Shown here piece by piece: positions 30,690 through 37,849 of a stretch of DNA of 44,562 bases. How positions within the stretch are numbered: position 1 is the first letter of the stretch; every line of letters starts with the position of its first letter. Made by a program: the position numbers and the translations under genes. The DNA comes from an uncultured Sutterella sp. Its GTDB lineage: Bacteria; Pseudomonadota; Gammaproteobacteria; Burkholderiales; Burkholderiaceae_F. The notes under the pieces are model-generated. The model made no database searches and was not told where the DNA came from. It saw only the letters and a program-made list of their open reading frames with translations. Location of the stretch: positions 1 through 44,562 of the forward strand of contig CAJMEC010000012.1 in the NCBI GenBank assembly GCA_905212345.1, given 5' to 3'.

Positions 30690-30718
30690 AGTATAGGTAG
30701 GTTTAATATTCTGTGCAA
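30690..30718 (-). promoter_or_regulatory. Strong sigma70-like promoter of the candidate small RNA
   Basis: Minus-strand TTGCAC (30718-30713) and TATACT (30695-30690) are exactly 17 bases apart, the best promoter match in this region. Predicted start near 30683. It faces away from the LysR gene starting at 30755. Confidence 0.7.
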
Positions 30719-30754
30719 TGAAATTATCTTGATTATTTAGTTCAATTTTCTTGA

Positions 30755-31623
30755 ATGATTGACCTTGATGATTTGAGGACGGTTTTGGTCGTTGTGGAGA
30801 CGGGAGGGGTCATAAAGGCCGCTCAATCACTGCATCGGGTGCCTTCTGCTGTCAGTATGAGATTGCAGAATTTGGAAAATCGTCTATCAGTAACTTTATT
30901 TGAGAAGCACGGACGCCAATTGTTTGCGACTTCTCACGCTTTGGCATTGGCGGAAGACGCCAGAAAAATTCTTTCACTTGTTCGGGAGACTGAAAGCAAA
31001 ATCACCAATGAAGAACCTCACGGTGTACTGCGGTTTGGAGCAACGGACCACTTAGTGGGGACACGGCTTAGTCGTCCGATTTCAAAGCTGCTTAAGCACT
31101 ATCCAAAAATTGATTTGTCATTGAAAGTCGCTCCAAGCGAGCACATTAAAGAAGCTATTTTGTGCAGAGAATTGGATGCCGGTATTGTCCTTCACTCTAA
31201 GGAAGACGAACGGTTGACAAGTATTCCGCTTTTTAGAGAAAAACTGGTTGTAATCACCCAAAAAATCGTTCTGTTTTAAAAGAAGAGCTCTCGACTCAGA
31301 CCGCTTTGGTGTTTCATACCACGGGTCAATATTTCAGCCGTTGTTTGGAGTGGTTTGACTATATGGGAACAATGCCAGCTCGAATCATTGAACTTCAGTC
31401 ATATTCAGCCATTGTTGGTTCTGTAGTTGGTGGCTTGGGGTTTGCGATTGTACCTTTATATTGGTGGGAACAATTTAATTGTTCTGACATGATTTCAGTT
31501 CATCCCTTGCCCAAGTCCAAGTCCCTAGCCTTTGTTCAAGTTGACTTAATATATTTACGAGCAGAGAACTCTCCTAACATAAAAGCGCTTAAAGAAGTGT
31601 TATTACAAAAGAGTTTTAAATAA
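30755..31623 (+). pseudogene. LysR-family transcriptional regulator split by a frameshift at an A6 run
   Basis: The first frame (ATG 30755 to TAA 31279) encodes a LysR winged-helix DNA-binding domain (DLDDLRTVLVVVETGGVIKAAQSLHRVPSAVSMRLQNLENRLSVTLFEKHGRQ) and half of the effector domain. The second frame continues it without loss (RSVLKEELSTQTALVFHTTGQYF... to 31623), ending in typical LysR C-terminal sequence with GSVVGGLGFAIVPLYW. Adding one A to the run AAAAAA at 31260-31265 restores one protein of about 289 residues, normal for LysR. So the only lesion visible is one base. It may be a true pseudogene, a slippage-controlled gene or an assembly error. It is divergent from the candidate small RNA and cupin gene and upstream of the Dcu transporter, plausible former targets. 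Confidence 0.85.
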
Positions 31624-31866
31624 GAATGGTTGATGTAGTGTTCACCCTTAAGGAATAACCAGAGTAATAAGTAAAACCTTGTAAATTAACTTGATAGCAA
31701 TCAAGCAGACCGATAACAAGAACATAGCTCAAAGGTCGTAGTAATAGAATCAAAACCGCAGATGATAGAAAGCGGACGTTGTCTATTGTCTGTGTGTTTG
31801 TGTTCCCTGTGGAGCAAATACAACAAAAAGTATAAAAATTCTCCTGTTTTTTTATGGAGCTGTATT

Positions 31867-33168
31867 ATGGTTTGGGTACATTTTATATTTCTTTTTGCCA
31901 TTATTATCTACGCGGCTAAATTGGGTGGAATCGGTGTAGGTATGGCTGGCGGCCTCGGTATGGCGGTCGCCGTTTTTATTTTCGGTATTCCGCCCGGACC
32001 GATGCCTCTTGACGTGATTTTGATCATCATGAGTGTGCTTTTTGCATGCTCTGTGATGCACGTCGCTGGCGGTATGGACTATATGATTCGTGTCGCTTCG
32101 CATATTTTGCGCAGTAATCCGAAGTACATCAATATCCTCGCTCCGGCAATCGCCTTTACGTTGACGATTTTCTCCGGTACGGGCTTTACCACGATGGCCA
32201 TTTTGAACGTCGTTCAAGAAGTGGCTAAGCAAAATGGTGTTCGTCCCTCTCAACCGTTGACTTCGGCTGTGGTGGCTTCCCAAATCGCTATTTCCGCTTC
32301 TCCTATCTCTGCTGCTACGGCCGCCATGTATGTCGTGGTTGAAAAGATGGGCGTATCTTTCGGTGATGCCCTCATGGTGATTTTGCCTGCCGGTTTGTTC
32401 GGTGCCGCTGTTGCTTCTTTGATCTCTGCCTTCCAAGGCGTTGATCTCGCTAAGGACCCGATCTTCCAACAACGTATGAAGGAAGGTCTCGTTTCGATGA
32501 CAAGTAAGGAAGAACTTGAAAAGCCGTTGCCGAAGGGAGCCAAGCTTTCTGTGGGCTTGTTCCTCTTGGGCGTGCTCTTCATCGTTTTGATGTTGCTCTT
32601 TAAGCAAGAGATCGGTCATACATTAGGCTCTCGCGACATCATCGTTATCACGATGCTCTTCATCTCGATGCTGATGTACTGGTTCTGCGATGTCAAGCTC
32701 ACGAAGATTAAGGAATCCACGATCTTCCATGGCGGTTATGAATCCTTGGTTGTGATTCTCGGTATCTGCTGGTTTGCTTCTACCGTTATTGACATTTATG
32801 TTCCCTCTATTAAGGAACAAGCTACGGTGTTGCTCGGCCAATACCCGGGTCTCTTGGCTTTGGCTTTCTTCTGCGTGTCTGCTTTGCTCTTCTCGCAAGG
32901 TGCGACCTCCGCATTGCTCGTCCCGGTGGCTGCCAGCCTCGGTTGCGATGCTCCCATGATTTTGGCTTGCTTCGTTGCCGTGTCCGGTATCTTCGTGACG
33001 AACGTTTACCCGACTTCCGCTTTCGCCGTTTCTTGCGACGATACGGGTTCTTACATGGGTAAATGGAGCGGCTCGTTTGTGATTAACCACCCCTTCTTCC
33101 TGCCGGGTTGCTTGGGTTTGATTGCCGCTATCCCGTTCGGTTTCTTGCTTGCCAGTATCGTTTTCTAA
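31867..33168 (+). CDS. Anaerobic C4-dicarboxylate transporter (DcuA/DcuB family)
   Basis: A 433-residue inner-membrane antiporter of the Dcu family, which exchanges fumarate, malate or aspartate for succinate during fumarate respiration. Seen: 10-12 hydrophobic segments over the whole length, KLGGIGVGMAGGLGMAVAVFIFGIPPGPMP near the N-terminus, FTLTIFSGTGFTTMAILNVVQEVAK, VVASQIAISASPISAATAAMYVVV and TNVYPTSAFAVSCDDTGSYMGKW, all family signatures. Length equals E. coli DcuA. ATG 31867 is chosen because ATGGAGC lies just upstream and the longer frame encodes a non-membrane extension without homology. Codon bias suggests high expression. Together with dctA at 43.2 kb it points to dicarboxylate-based energy metabolism. 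DcuA and DcuB cannot be told apart here. Confidence 0.94.
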   Translation: MVWVHFIFLFAIIIYAAKLGGIGVGMAGGLGMAVAVFIFGIPPGPMPLDVILIIMSVLFACSVMHVAGGMDYMIRVASHILRSNPKYINILAPAIAFTLTIFSGTGFTTMAILNVVQEVAKQNGVRPSQPLTSAVVASQIAISASPISAATAAMYVVVEKMGVSFGDALMVILPAGLFGAAVASLISAFQGVDLAKDPIFQQRMKEGLVSMTSKEELEKPLPKGAKLSVGLFLLGVLFIVLMLLFKQEIGHTLGSRDIIVITMLFISMLMYWFCDVKLTKIKESTIFHGGYESLVVILGICWFASTVIDIYVPSIKEQATVLLGQYPGLLALAFFCVSALLFSQGATSALLVPVAASLGCDAPMILACFVAVSGIFVTNVYPTSAFAVSCDDTGSYMGKWSGSFVINHPFFLPGCLGLIAAIPFGFLLASIVF

Positions 33169-33204
33169 TTGGCAATTAAGAATTCATTGAACTGAAAGCA
33201 AAAC

Positions 33205-33242
33205 AAATCCCCGAAAGATCGAAATGGTTTTTCGGGGATTTT
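33205..33242 (+). terminator. Intrinsic terminator of the Dcu gene
   Basis: AAATCCCCGAAA and TTTTTCGGGGATTTT form a strong stem followed by T residues, about 40 bases after the stop. Confidence 0.85.
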
Positions 33243-33246
33243 GAAT

Positions 33247-33272
33247 GAAAAAGCCCAAGAAAAATCTTGGGC
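33247..33272 (-). terminator. Intrinsic terminator of pyrF
   Basis: Minus-strand GCCCAAGA (33272-33265), a four-base loop, TCTTGGGC (33260-33253), then TTTTT. It is back to back with the Dcu terminator. Confidence 0.88.
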
Positions 33273-33295
33273 AAATTTGTTTTAGCGTTTAATTT

Positions 33296-34114
33296 TTAAA
33301 GGCCGCGAGCCTGATTGATTTTGTCTCGAGTTTCCTTAGCAACACGTGCGGCGGCTTCTTTGAAATCTTCGTTTTTAGAAGCATATAAAATCGCGCGGCT
33401 TGAATTAATCATCATGCCGCATTTATCAGTCGTTGCGCCGGCATTCACACAAGCTTGAATATCTCCGCCTTGAGCGCCGACTCCGGGTACGAGAAGGGGA
33501 AGGTCACCAACAATGGAGCGAACCGCGGCAATTTCATTGGGATAGGTGGCGCCGACCACTAACCCTAACTGGCCGTTTAAGTTCCAAGGACCCGCGGCTA
33601 ATTCCGCCACTCTTTGGTAAATCGGTTTACCGTCCACTTTCAGCATTTGAATGTCGTTGCCGCCTGGATTGGATGTTCGGCACAACAAGATGGCTCCCCG
33701 GTCTTCATACTCAAGATACGGTTGAACGGAGTCAAAACCCATGTAAGGGGAGAGCGTTACGGCATCTGCTGCATAACGCACAAACGCTTCTTTGGCATAG
33801 TGTTTGGCGGTAGAGCCAATGTCACCGCGCTTAGAATCCAAAACAACCGGAATGCTCGGGTAGTGTTGGTGGATGTATTCAATAATGGCTTTGAGTTCTG
33901 CCTCGGCTCCACAGGAGGCAAAGTAAGCAATCTGAGGCTTAAAAGCACAGGCAAAAGAGGCGGTTGCATCTACGATGGCTGTACAGAACTCGTAGTAACA
34001 ATCTTTCTTTTCCTTGATGCTGTCGGGGAAGCGGTTTTTGTCCGGATCCAATCCAACACACAAAAGTGATTGACTTTCAATCCAACGGTTTTTGAGTTTT
34101 TCGATAAAGGTCAT
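33296..34114 (-). CDS. pyrF: Orotidine 5'-phosphate decarboxylase (type 2)
   Basis: A 272-residue enzyme that decarboxylates OMP to UMP, the last step of de novo UMP synthesis. Seen: SLLCVGLDPDKNRFP near the N-terminus, the catalytic VVLDSKRGDIGSTAKHYAKEAF (D-x-K-x-x-D array; the longer GSTAxxYA form marks the type 2 subfamily), DAVTLSPYMGFDSVQPYL, LGLVVGATYPNEIAAVR and LLVPGVGAQGGDIQ at the phosphate site. ATG 34114 is preceded by GGGAGAAATC; the upstream extension in the same frame lacks family sequence. Monocistronic with its own terminator. It is divergent from the amino-acid ABC transporter operon. Confidence 0.97.
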   Translation of the reverse strand: MTFIEKLKNRWIESQSLLCVGLDPDKNRFPDSIKEKKDCYYEFCTAIVDATASFACAFKPQIAYFASCGAEAELKAIIEYIHQHYPSIPVVLDSKRGDIGSTAKHYAKEAFVRYAADAVTLSPYMGFDSVQPYLEYEDRGAILLCRTSNPGGNDIQMLKVDGKPIYQRVAELAAGPWNLNGQLGLVVGATYPNEIAAVRSIVGDLPLLVPGVGAQGGDIQACVNAGATTDKCGMMINSSRAILYASKNEDFKEAAARVAKETRDKINQARGL

Positions 34115-34206
34115 GATTTCTCCCACCAAACATATTCTGAAAATTGTACTGGAGTGTTGCAAAGTTGCCTACTTGAAGCAATTTTTTGCCAATGGAGAAA
34201 AAGTAT

Positions 34207-34236
34207 TTGACGCCCAAAAGAATTGCTTTTTATACT
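34207..34236 (+). promoter_or_regulatory. Promoter and leader hairpin of the amino-acid ABC transporter operon
   Basis: TTGACG (34207-34212) and TATACT (34231-34236) are 18 bases apart, predicting a leader of about 90 bases. That leader contains CGTCGG (34254-34259) opposite CCGACG (34274-34279), a 6-bp hairpin followed by AATACTTTTGTTT, possibly a weak attenuator. Confidence 0.6.
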
Positions 34237-34334
34237 CAGAAACGCTTCTGATCCGTCGGTAAGAAATCTTGATCCGACGAATACTTTTGTTTCCCCGTTT
34301 TGAGAAAGTGTTTGGTTTTATTGAGGTTTGATTC

Positions 34335-35000
34335 GTGAACGCGGCGATGGAACTTTTTTTGGATTCATTTTGGGATATTTTATTGCCAGGTCTGTTGGTA
34401 ACGATTCCGCTTACAGCCCTATCGTTTACCTTTGCACTGATCATCGCGGTTATTGTGGCATTGATTCAGTTTGCCAATGTCCCCGTTCTTACCCAGCTTG
34501 CCCGTTTTTACATTTGGATTATTCGCGGCACCCCGCTTTTGGTTCAACTTTTTATCGTTTTTTACGGTTTACCCCACGTTGGCATTTTGATTGATCCGTT
34601 TGTTGCGGCCGTTGTAGTTTTTTCAATTAATGAGGGTGCGTACTGTTCAGAAACGATGCGCGCAGCATTGGAATCGGTCCCTAAGGGGCAGCTTGAAGCG
34701 GGGCTTTGCGCCGGTATGAGTTGGGGACAAACCATTCGCCGCATTGTTTTGCCCCAGGCCTTTCGCACAGCATTTCCGACATTGGGCAATTCCCTTATTT
34801 CCATGGTGAAGGACACGTCTTTGGCGGCAAACATCACGGTGACTGAAATGTTTATGACTACACAGCGTATTGTGGCAAGAACGTACGAGCCTTTACTGCT
34901 TTATGTTGAAGTGGGTTTGATCTATCTAATTTTCTGCACGGTATTGACCAAACTGCAAACGAGTGGGGAAAAGCGTTTGCAAAAGTACGGTCGCCGTTGA
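34335..35000 (+). CDS. Amino-acid (cystine-type) ABC transporter permease
   Basis: A 221-residue inner-membrane permease of the HisM/YecS family. Seen: five hydrophobic segments, IRGTPLLVQLFIVFYGLP at about 63-80 (the family's RGTPLLVQL motif), SINEGAYCSETMRAALESVPKGQLEAGLCAGMSWGQTIRRIVLPQAFRTAFPTLGN (EAA loop that docks the ATPase) and MVKDTSLAANITVTEMF. GTG 34335 is taken as start; ATG 34347 is an alternative. It is the first gene of a three-gene permease-ATPase-binding protein operon, with the ATPase gene 15 bases downstream. The binding protein resembles cystine-binding FliY/TcyJ, so cystine is the favoured substrate; other polar amino acids are possible. Confidence 0.93.
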   Translation: MNAAMELFLDSFWDILLPGLLVTIPLTALSFTFALIIAVIVALIQFANVPVLTQLARFYIWIIRGTPLLVQLFIVFYGLPHVGILIDPFVAAVVVFSINEGAYCSETMRAALESVPKGQLEAGLCAGMSWGQTIRRIVLPQAFRTAFPTLGNSLISMVKDTSLAANITVTEMFMTTQRIVARTYEPLLLYVEVGLIYLIFCTVLTKLQTSGEKRLQKYGRR

Positions 35001-35015
35001 TGCACGGGTGTTCAA

Positions 35016-35765
35016 GTGATTGAAGTAAGAAATTTACGTAAATCGTTCGGCGACCTTGATGTGATTAAAGGGTTGGATCTGAAAATCAATAAAGGGGACG
35101 TTATCTCCATTATCGGTCCGAGCGGATCAGGAAAAACGACGCTGTTGCGTTGCATGAATTTTTTAGAAAAGGCCGATGCCGGAGTGATGACTTTTGATGA
35201 AAAAACATTCGATATGAGCCGGATGCACCGCCAGGATATTTTGGCTATCCGCAAAAAGACGGCTTTTGTTTTTCAAAATTACAATCTGTTTTTTAATAAA
35301 ACGGCATTGGAAAACGTTACCGAAGGACTTATTGTCGGACGAGGCGTTCCCAAAGCAAAAGCATTAGATATAGGACGAGCACTATTAAAACGGGTAGGCC
35401 TTGAAGACAGACAAGACTATTATCCTTCGGAATTGTCTGGAGGACAGCAACAGCGAGTTGCTATTGCCAGAGCCTTAGCGGCTGAGCCTGAAATCATTTA
35501 TTTTGATGAACCGACCTCAGCCCTTGATCCTGAATTAACGCAGGGTATTTTGACTTTGATGCGTGAAATGGCCGATGACGGAATGACGATGCTCGTGGTG
35601 ACACATGAGATGAGTTTTGCTCGTAACGTTTCCAATAAAGTTTGGTTTATGGAAGAGGGTGTTATGGTGGAATCGGGGAGAGCCAAAGAATTTTTTGAGC
35701 ATCCGAAAGATTCTCGTACAAAAGCGTTTTTACAAATGACCGAAGAAGAAAACGGTAAAGAATAA
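35016..35765 (+). CDS. Amino-acid ABC transporter ATP-binding protein
   Basis: A 249-residue cytoplasmic ATPase of the polar amino acid transporter group. Seen: Walker A GPSGSGKTT at 34-42, Q-loop VFQNYNLFFNKTALENVTEG, signature LSGGQQQR at about 140, Walker B IIYFDEPTSALDPEL, and the switch histidine in VVTHEMSFARNVSNKVWFMEEG. The start is a GTG at 35016, 15 bases after the permease stop; no ATG suits better, since IEVRNLRKSFG should follow directly. It powers import by the permease upstream, with the lipoprotein encoded 17 bases downstream. Confidence 0.95.
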   Translation: MIEVRNLRKSFGDLDVIKGLDLKINKGDVISIIGPSGSGKTTLLRCMNFLEKADAGVMTFDEKTFDMSRMHRQDILAIRKKTAFVFQNYNLFFNKTALENVTEGLIVGRGVPKAKALDIGRALLKRVGLEDRQDYYPSELSGGQQQRVAIARALAAEPEIIYFDEPTSALDPELTQGILTLMREMADDGMTMLVVTHEMSFARNVSNKVWFMEEGVMVESGRAKEFFEHPKDSRTKAFLQMTEEENGKE

Positions 35766-35782
35766 TTTCAAAGGAAAAGAAA

Positions 35783-36616
35783 ATGTTGAATCGTCGTACT
35801 TTTCAATTTATTTTGCCGGTCGCTTTACTGTCTGTTGTACTTGGAGTGAGCGGTTGTTCTAATGAAGAAGCTGCTGATGCGCAAACTTCGGCAACTCAAT
35901 CCAGCCAAGATCTTTTGGATCAAATACGTACCAAAGGAAAAATTGTGATTGCTACGGAAGGGACATGGTCGCCATGGACCTTTCATGATCAGTCAGGCAA
36001 ACTCACTGGTTACGATATTGAAGTCGGTCGTTTAATTGCTCAGAGGCTGGGAGTTGAACCACAATTTGTGGAAGGAAAATGGGATGGACTGTTGGCAGGT
36101 ATTTCAGCCGGTCGCTATGACATCATGATTAACGGTGTTGACATGACACCGGAGAGAGAAAAGGCCTATCGCTTCACAGAGCCGTATGCTTATAACCGTA
36201 CAGTCGTCATCGTTTCCGATCAAAATACCGAAATTAAATCTATGCAAGATTTAAAAGGCAAAAAGACAGCGAATACTATTTCGAGTACCTATGCAGAAAT
36301 TGCTGAAAAATACGGTGCAAAAGTTGATGGGGTGGACGATTTGAACCAAACCTTTGAGTTGCTGTTGAGTGGACGAATTGATGCAACATTAAATGCCGAG
36401 GTGGTCTATTACGACTACAAAAAAGTCCATCCACAGGCTGCTGTAAGAATTGCCGCTATTGCTGATGAAACGACTTCTGTAGGCATTCCTCTGAAGAAAG
36501 AGGGAACAGAAAGATTGCAGGCCGAACTCAATAAAATTCTTAGTGATTTAAGAGCTTCAGGGGAACTTTCTAAACTGTCAACACAGTTTTTCGGTACAGA
36601 TATTTCAAAAAAATAA
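35783..36616 (+). CDS. Substrate-binding lipoprotein of an amino-acid (cystine-like) ABC transporter
   Basis: A 277-residue periplasmic binding protein, type 3 SBP family. Seen: a lipoprotein signal peptide with lipobox LGVSGC, lipidated Cys25, then LLDQIRTKGKIVIATEGTWSPWTFHDQSGKLTGYDIEVGRLIAQRLG (mature N-lobe), EGKWDGLLAGISAGRYDIMINGVDMTPEREKAYRFTEPY and the hinge regions. The EGTWSPWTFHD and KWDGLLAGI elements closely resemble the cystine-binding FliY/TcyJ group. Being a lipoprotein in a Gram-negative is unusual but known for this family. GGAAAAG precedes the ATG. It is the last gene of the operon, before a strong terminator. Confidence 0.93.
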   Translation: MLNRRTFQFILPVALLSVVLGVSGCSNEEAADAQTSATQSSQDLLDQIRTKGKIVIATEGTWSPWTFHDQSGKLTGYDIEVGRLIAQRLGVEPQFVEGKWDGLLAGISAGRYDIMINGVDMTPEREKAYRFTEPYAYNRTVVIVSDQNTEIKSMQDLKGKKTANTISSTYAEIAEKYGAKVDGVDDLNQTFELLLSGRIDATLNAEVVYYDYKKVHPQAAVRIAAIADETTSVGIPLKKEGTERLQAELNKILSDLRASGELSKLSTQFFGTDISKK

Positions 36617-36629
36617 AAGAGTGATCGCT

Positions 36630-36662
36630 AGGCCCCTGAATCGTATAAACGGGGCCTTTTTT
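36630..36662 (+). terminator. Intrinsic terminator of the amino-acid ABC operon
   Basis: AGGCCCC (36630-36636) and GGGGCCT (36651-36657) with a 14-base loop, followed by six T. The next gene begins 14 bases later. Confidence 0.9.
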
Positions 36663-36676
36663 CTAGGAGCTCAAAA

Positions 36677-37483
36677 GTGTCATCCACCTCTCAAATAGAA
36701 ACTTCAAGTGATTTTCAGTTACCGAGGATTGGCCTTGGTACATGGAGTTTAAGAGGAGAGCAATGTATTAATGCTGTTTGTTGTGCGCTTCAATGCGGTT
36801 ACAGGTTAATTGACACAGCCTCTTTTTATGGAAACGAGAAAGAAGTTGGGCAAGCGATTCGACGTTCTGGCCTGTCCCGTGAAAAAGTCATCCTTCAAAC
36901 GAAGCTTTATCCAGATCAGTATGCCCAAGCTTCTAAGGCTATTGATGAGGCGCTAGAACAGCTTAATTTAGATTACATTGACATCATGATGTTGCATCAC
37001 CCTGCAAAAAATGACGTTAGTGCATACCGGGCGATTGAGCAGGCCATTGCGAAAGGAAAGGTAAGAGCGGCCGGTCTGTCTTGTTACTACATTCAGGAAA
37101 CGAACGCATTTTTGCCACAAGTGGATATTCAACCAGTATTGATTCAAAACGAAATTCATCCTTTCTACCAAGATAAGGTCGTGGTGAAACACATCCAGTC
37201 TTTGGGAATTACTGTTCTGAGTTGGTATCCGTTTGGTGGAAGAGGTCACGCTAAAGAAATTTTTAATAATTCTGTTTTGCTAACCATTGCACGCACTTAC
37301 AGAAAAACGGTGGCACAGATTATTCTTCGTTGGCATTTGCAAAGGGAGATAGCAGTTGTTCCGGGTTCTTGTAATCAAGAACACATTAAGGAGAATTTAG
37401 CGGTTTTTGACTTTCAGTTGTCGCAAGAAGATATGCAGAAAATCGAAAGCTTGGATAGAAATGAAAAACATGATTGGTATTAA
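36677..37483 (+). CDS. Aldo/keto reductase
   Basis: A 268-residue NAD(P)H-dependent oxidoreductase with the AKR TIM-barrel. Seen: LPRIGLGTWSL start, the catalytic tetrad Asp46 and Tyr51 in YRLIDTASFYGNEKEVGQAI, Lys76 in VILQTKLYP and His107/108 in DIMMLHHPA. Further on, IQNEIHPF and SWYPFGGRG, and a cofactor-phosphate region VVPGSCNQEHIKENLAVFDF. The start is GTG 36677 with AGGAG at good distance. Substrate unknown; family members reduce aldehydes and ketones such as methylglyoxal or 2,5-diketogluconate. It lies alone between the ABC operon terminator and the trp leader region; 37484-37680 contains no further gene. Confidence 0.92.
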   Translation: MSSTSQIETSSDFQLPRIGLGTWSLRGEQCINAVCCALQCGYRLIDTASFYGNEKEVGQAIRRSGLSREKVILQTKLYPDQYAQASKAIDEALEQLNLDYIDIMMLHHPAKNDVSAYRAIEQAIAKGKVRAAGLSCYYIQETNAFLPQVDIQPVLIQNEIHPFYQDKVVVKHIQSLGITVLSWYPFGGRGHAKEIFNNSVLLTIARTYRKTVAQIILRWHLQREIAVVPGSCNQEHIKENLAVFDFQLSQEDMQKIESLDRNEKHDWY

Positions 37484-37680
37484 AACTCTCCTCTATCAAC
37501 ACTTATGTTTAGGAGAATATGCTCGAAAAATTTAGCGTCCAACTATCGTTAATATCTGTTGACCTGATACAAGAGAGATTTGCTAAAAATGGGCGTTTCT
37601 AATGAAAATCGCTTAGAAACCATAAAACAAATCTTTTGTTATGTGTTAGACTCAAGAGCGTTTAGTGAAAAGTTTTTACA

Positions 37681-37728
37681 ATGACTGTTGCTTATCAAAC
37701 CTCCCTTACTTGGCGTTGGCACTCCTAA
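37681..37728 (+). CDS. trpL: trp operon leader peptide (15 residues, Trp-Arg-Trp)
   Basis: ATG at 37681 opens a 15-codon frame reading MTVAYQTSLTWRWHS, then TAA. Two of the last five residues are tryptophan (residues 11 and 13), as in classical trp leader peptides. Its stop overlaps the first attenuator stem, so a ribosome stalled at the Trp codons would free the antiterminator. The ribosome binding site is weak. No obvious homology except to leader peptides as a class. Confidence 0.85.
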   Translation: MTVAYQTSLTWRWHS

Positions 37729-37795
37729 AGCGGGTGCCTGAGGTTGTTGCAACGATTTTCAAAACCCGCCTTAATCTGAGCGGGTTTATTGTTTG
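37718..37795 (+). promoter_or_regulatory. Transcription attenuator controlling trpB
   Basis: Three mutually exclusive stems are visible. Stem 1:2 is GGCAC (37718-37722) with GTGCC (37734-37738). Stem 2:3, the antiterminator, is GCGGGT (37730-37735) with ACCCGC (37764-37769). Stem 3:4, the terminator, is AACCCGC (37763-37769) with GCGGGTT (37780-37786), followed by a T-rich stretch. The arrangement matches the tryptophan attenuator of enteric bacteria. High Trp-tRNA should give termination, low Trp-tRNA read-through into trpB. Confidence 0.85.
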
Positions 37796-37849
37796 AATCC
37801 CAATCCATCCATATAAGTCCGCCTGATTAAAAATTATTAGGAGCGACTT

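Noticed and set aside
31852..32619. Long minus-strand open frame opposite the Dcu transporter
   Set aside because: The Dcu gene on the plus strand is certain and highly codon-biased; the reverse translation is His/Arg-rich with no family features.
37785..37805. tRNA-like T-arm word (GTTTGAATCC)
   Set aside because: It belongs to the region right after the trp terminator; no acceptor stem or anticodon arm can be built around it.
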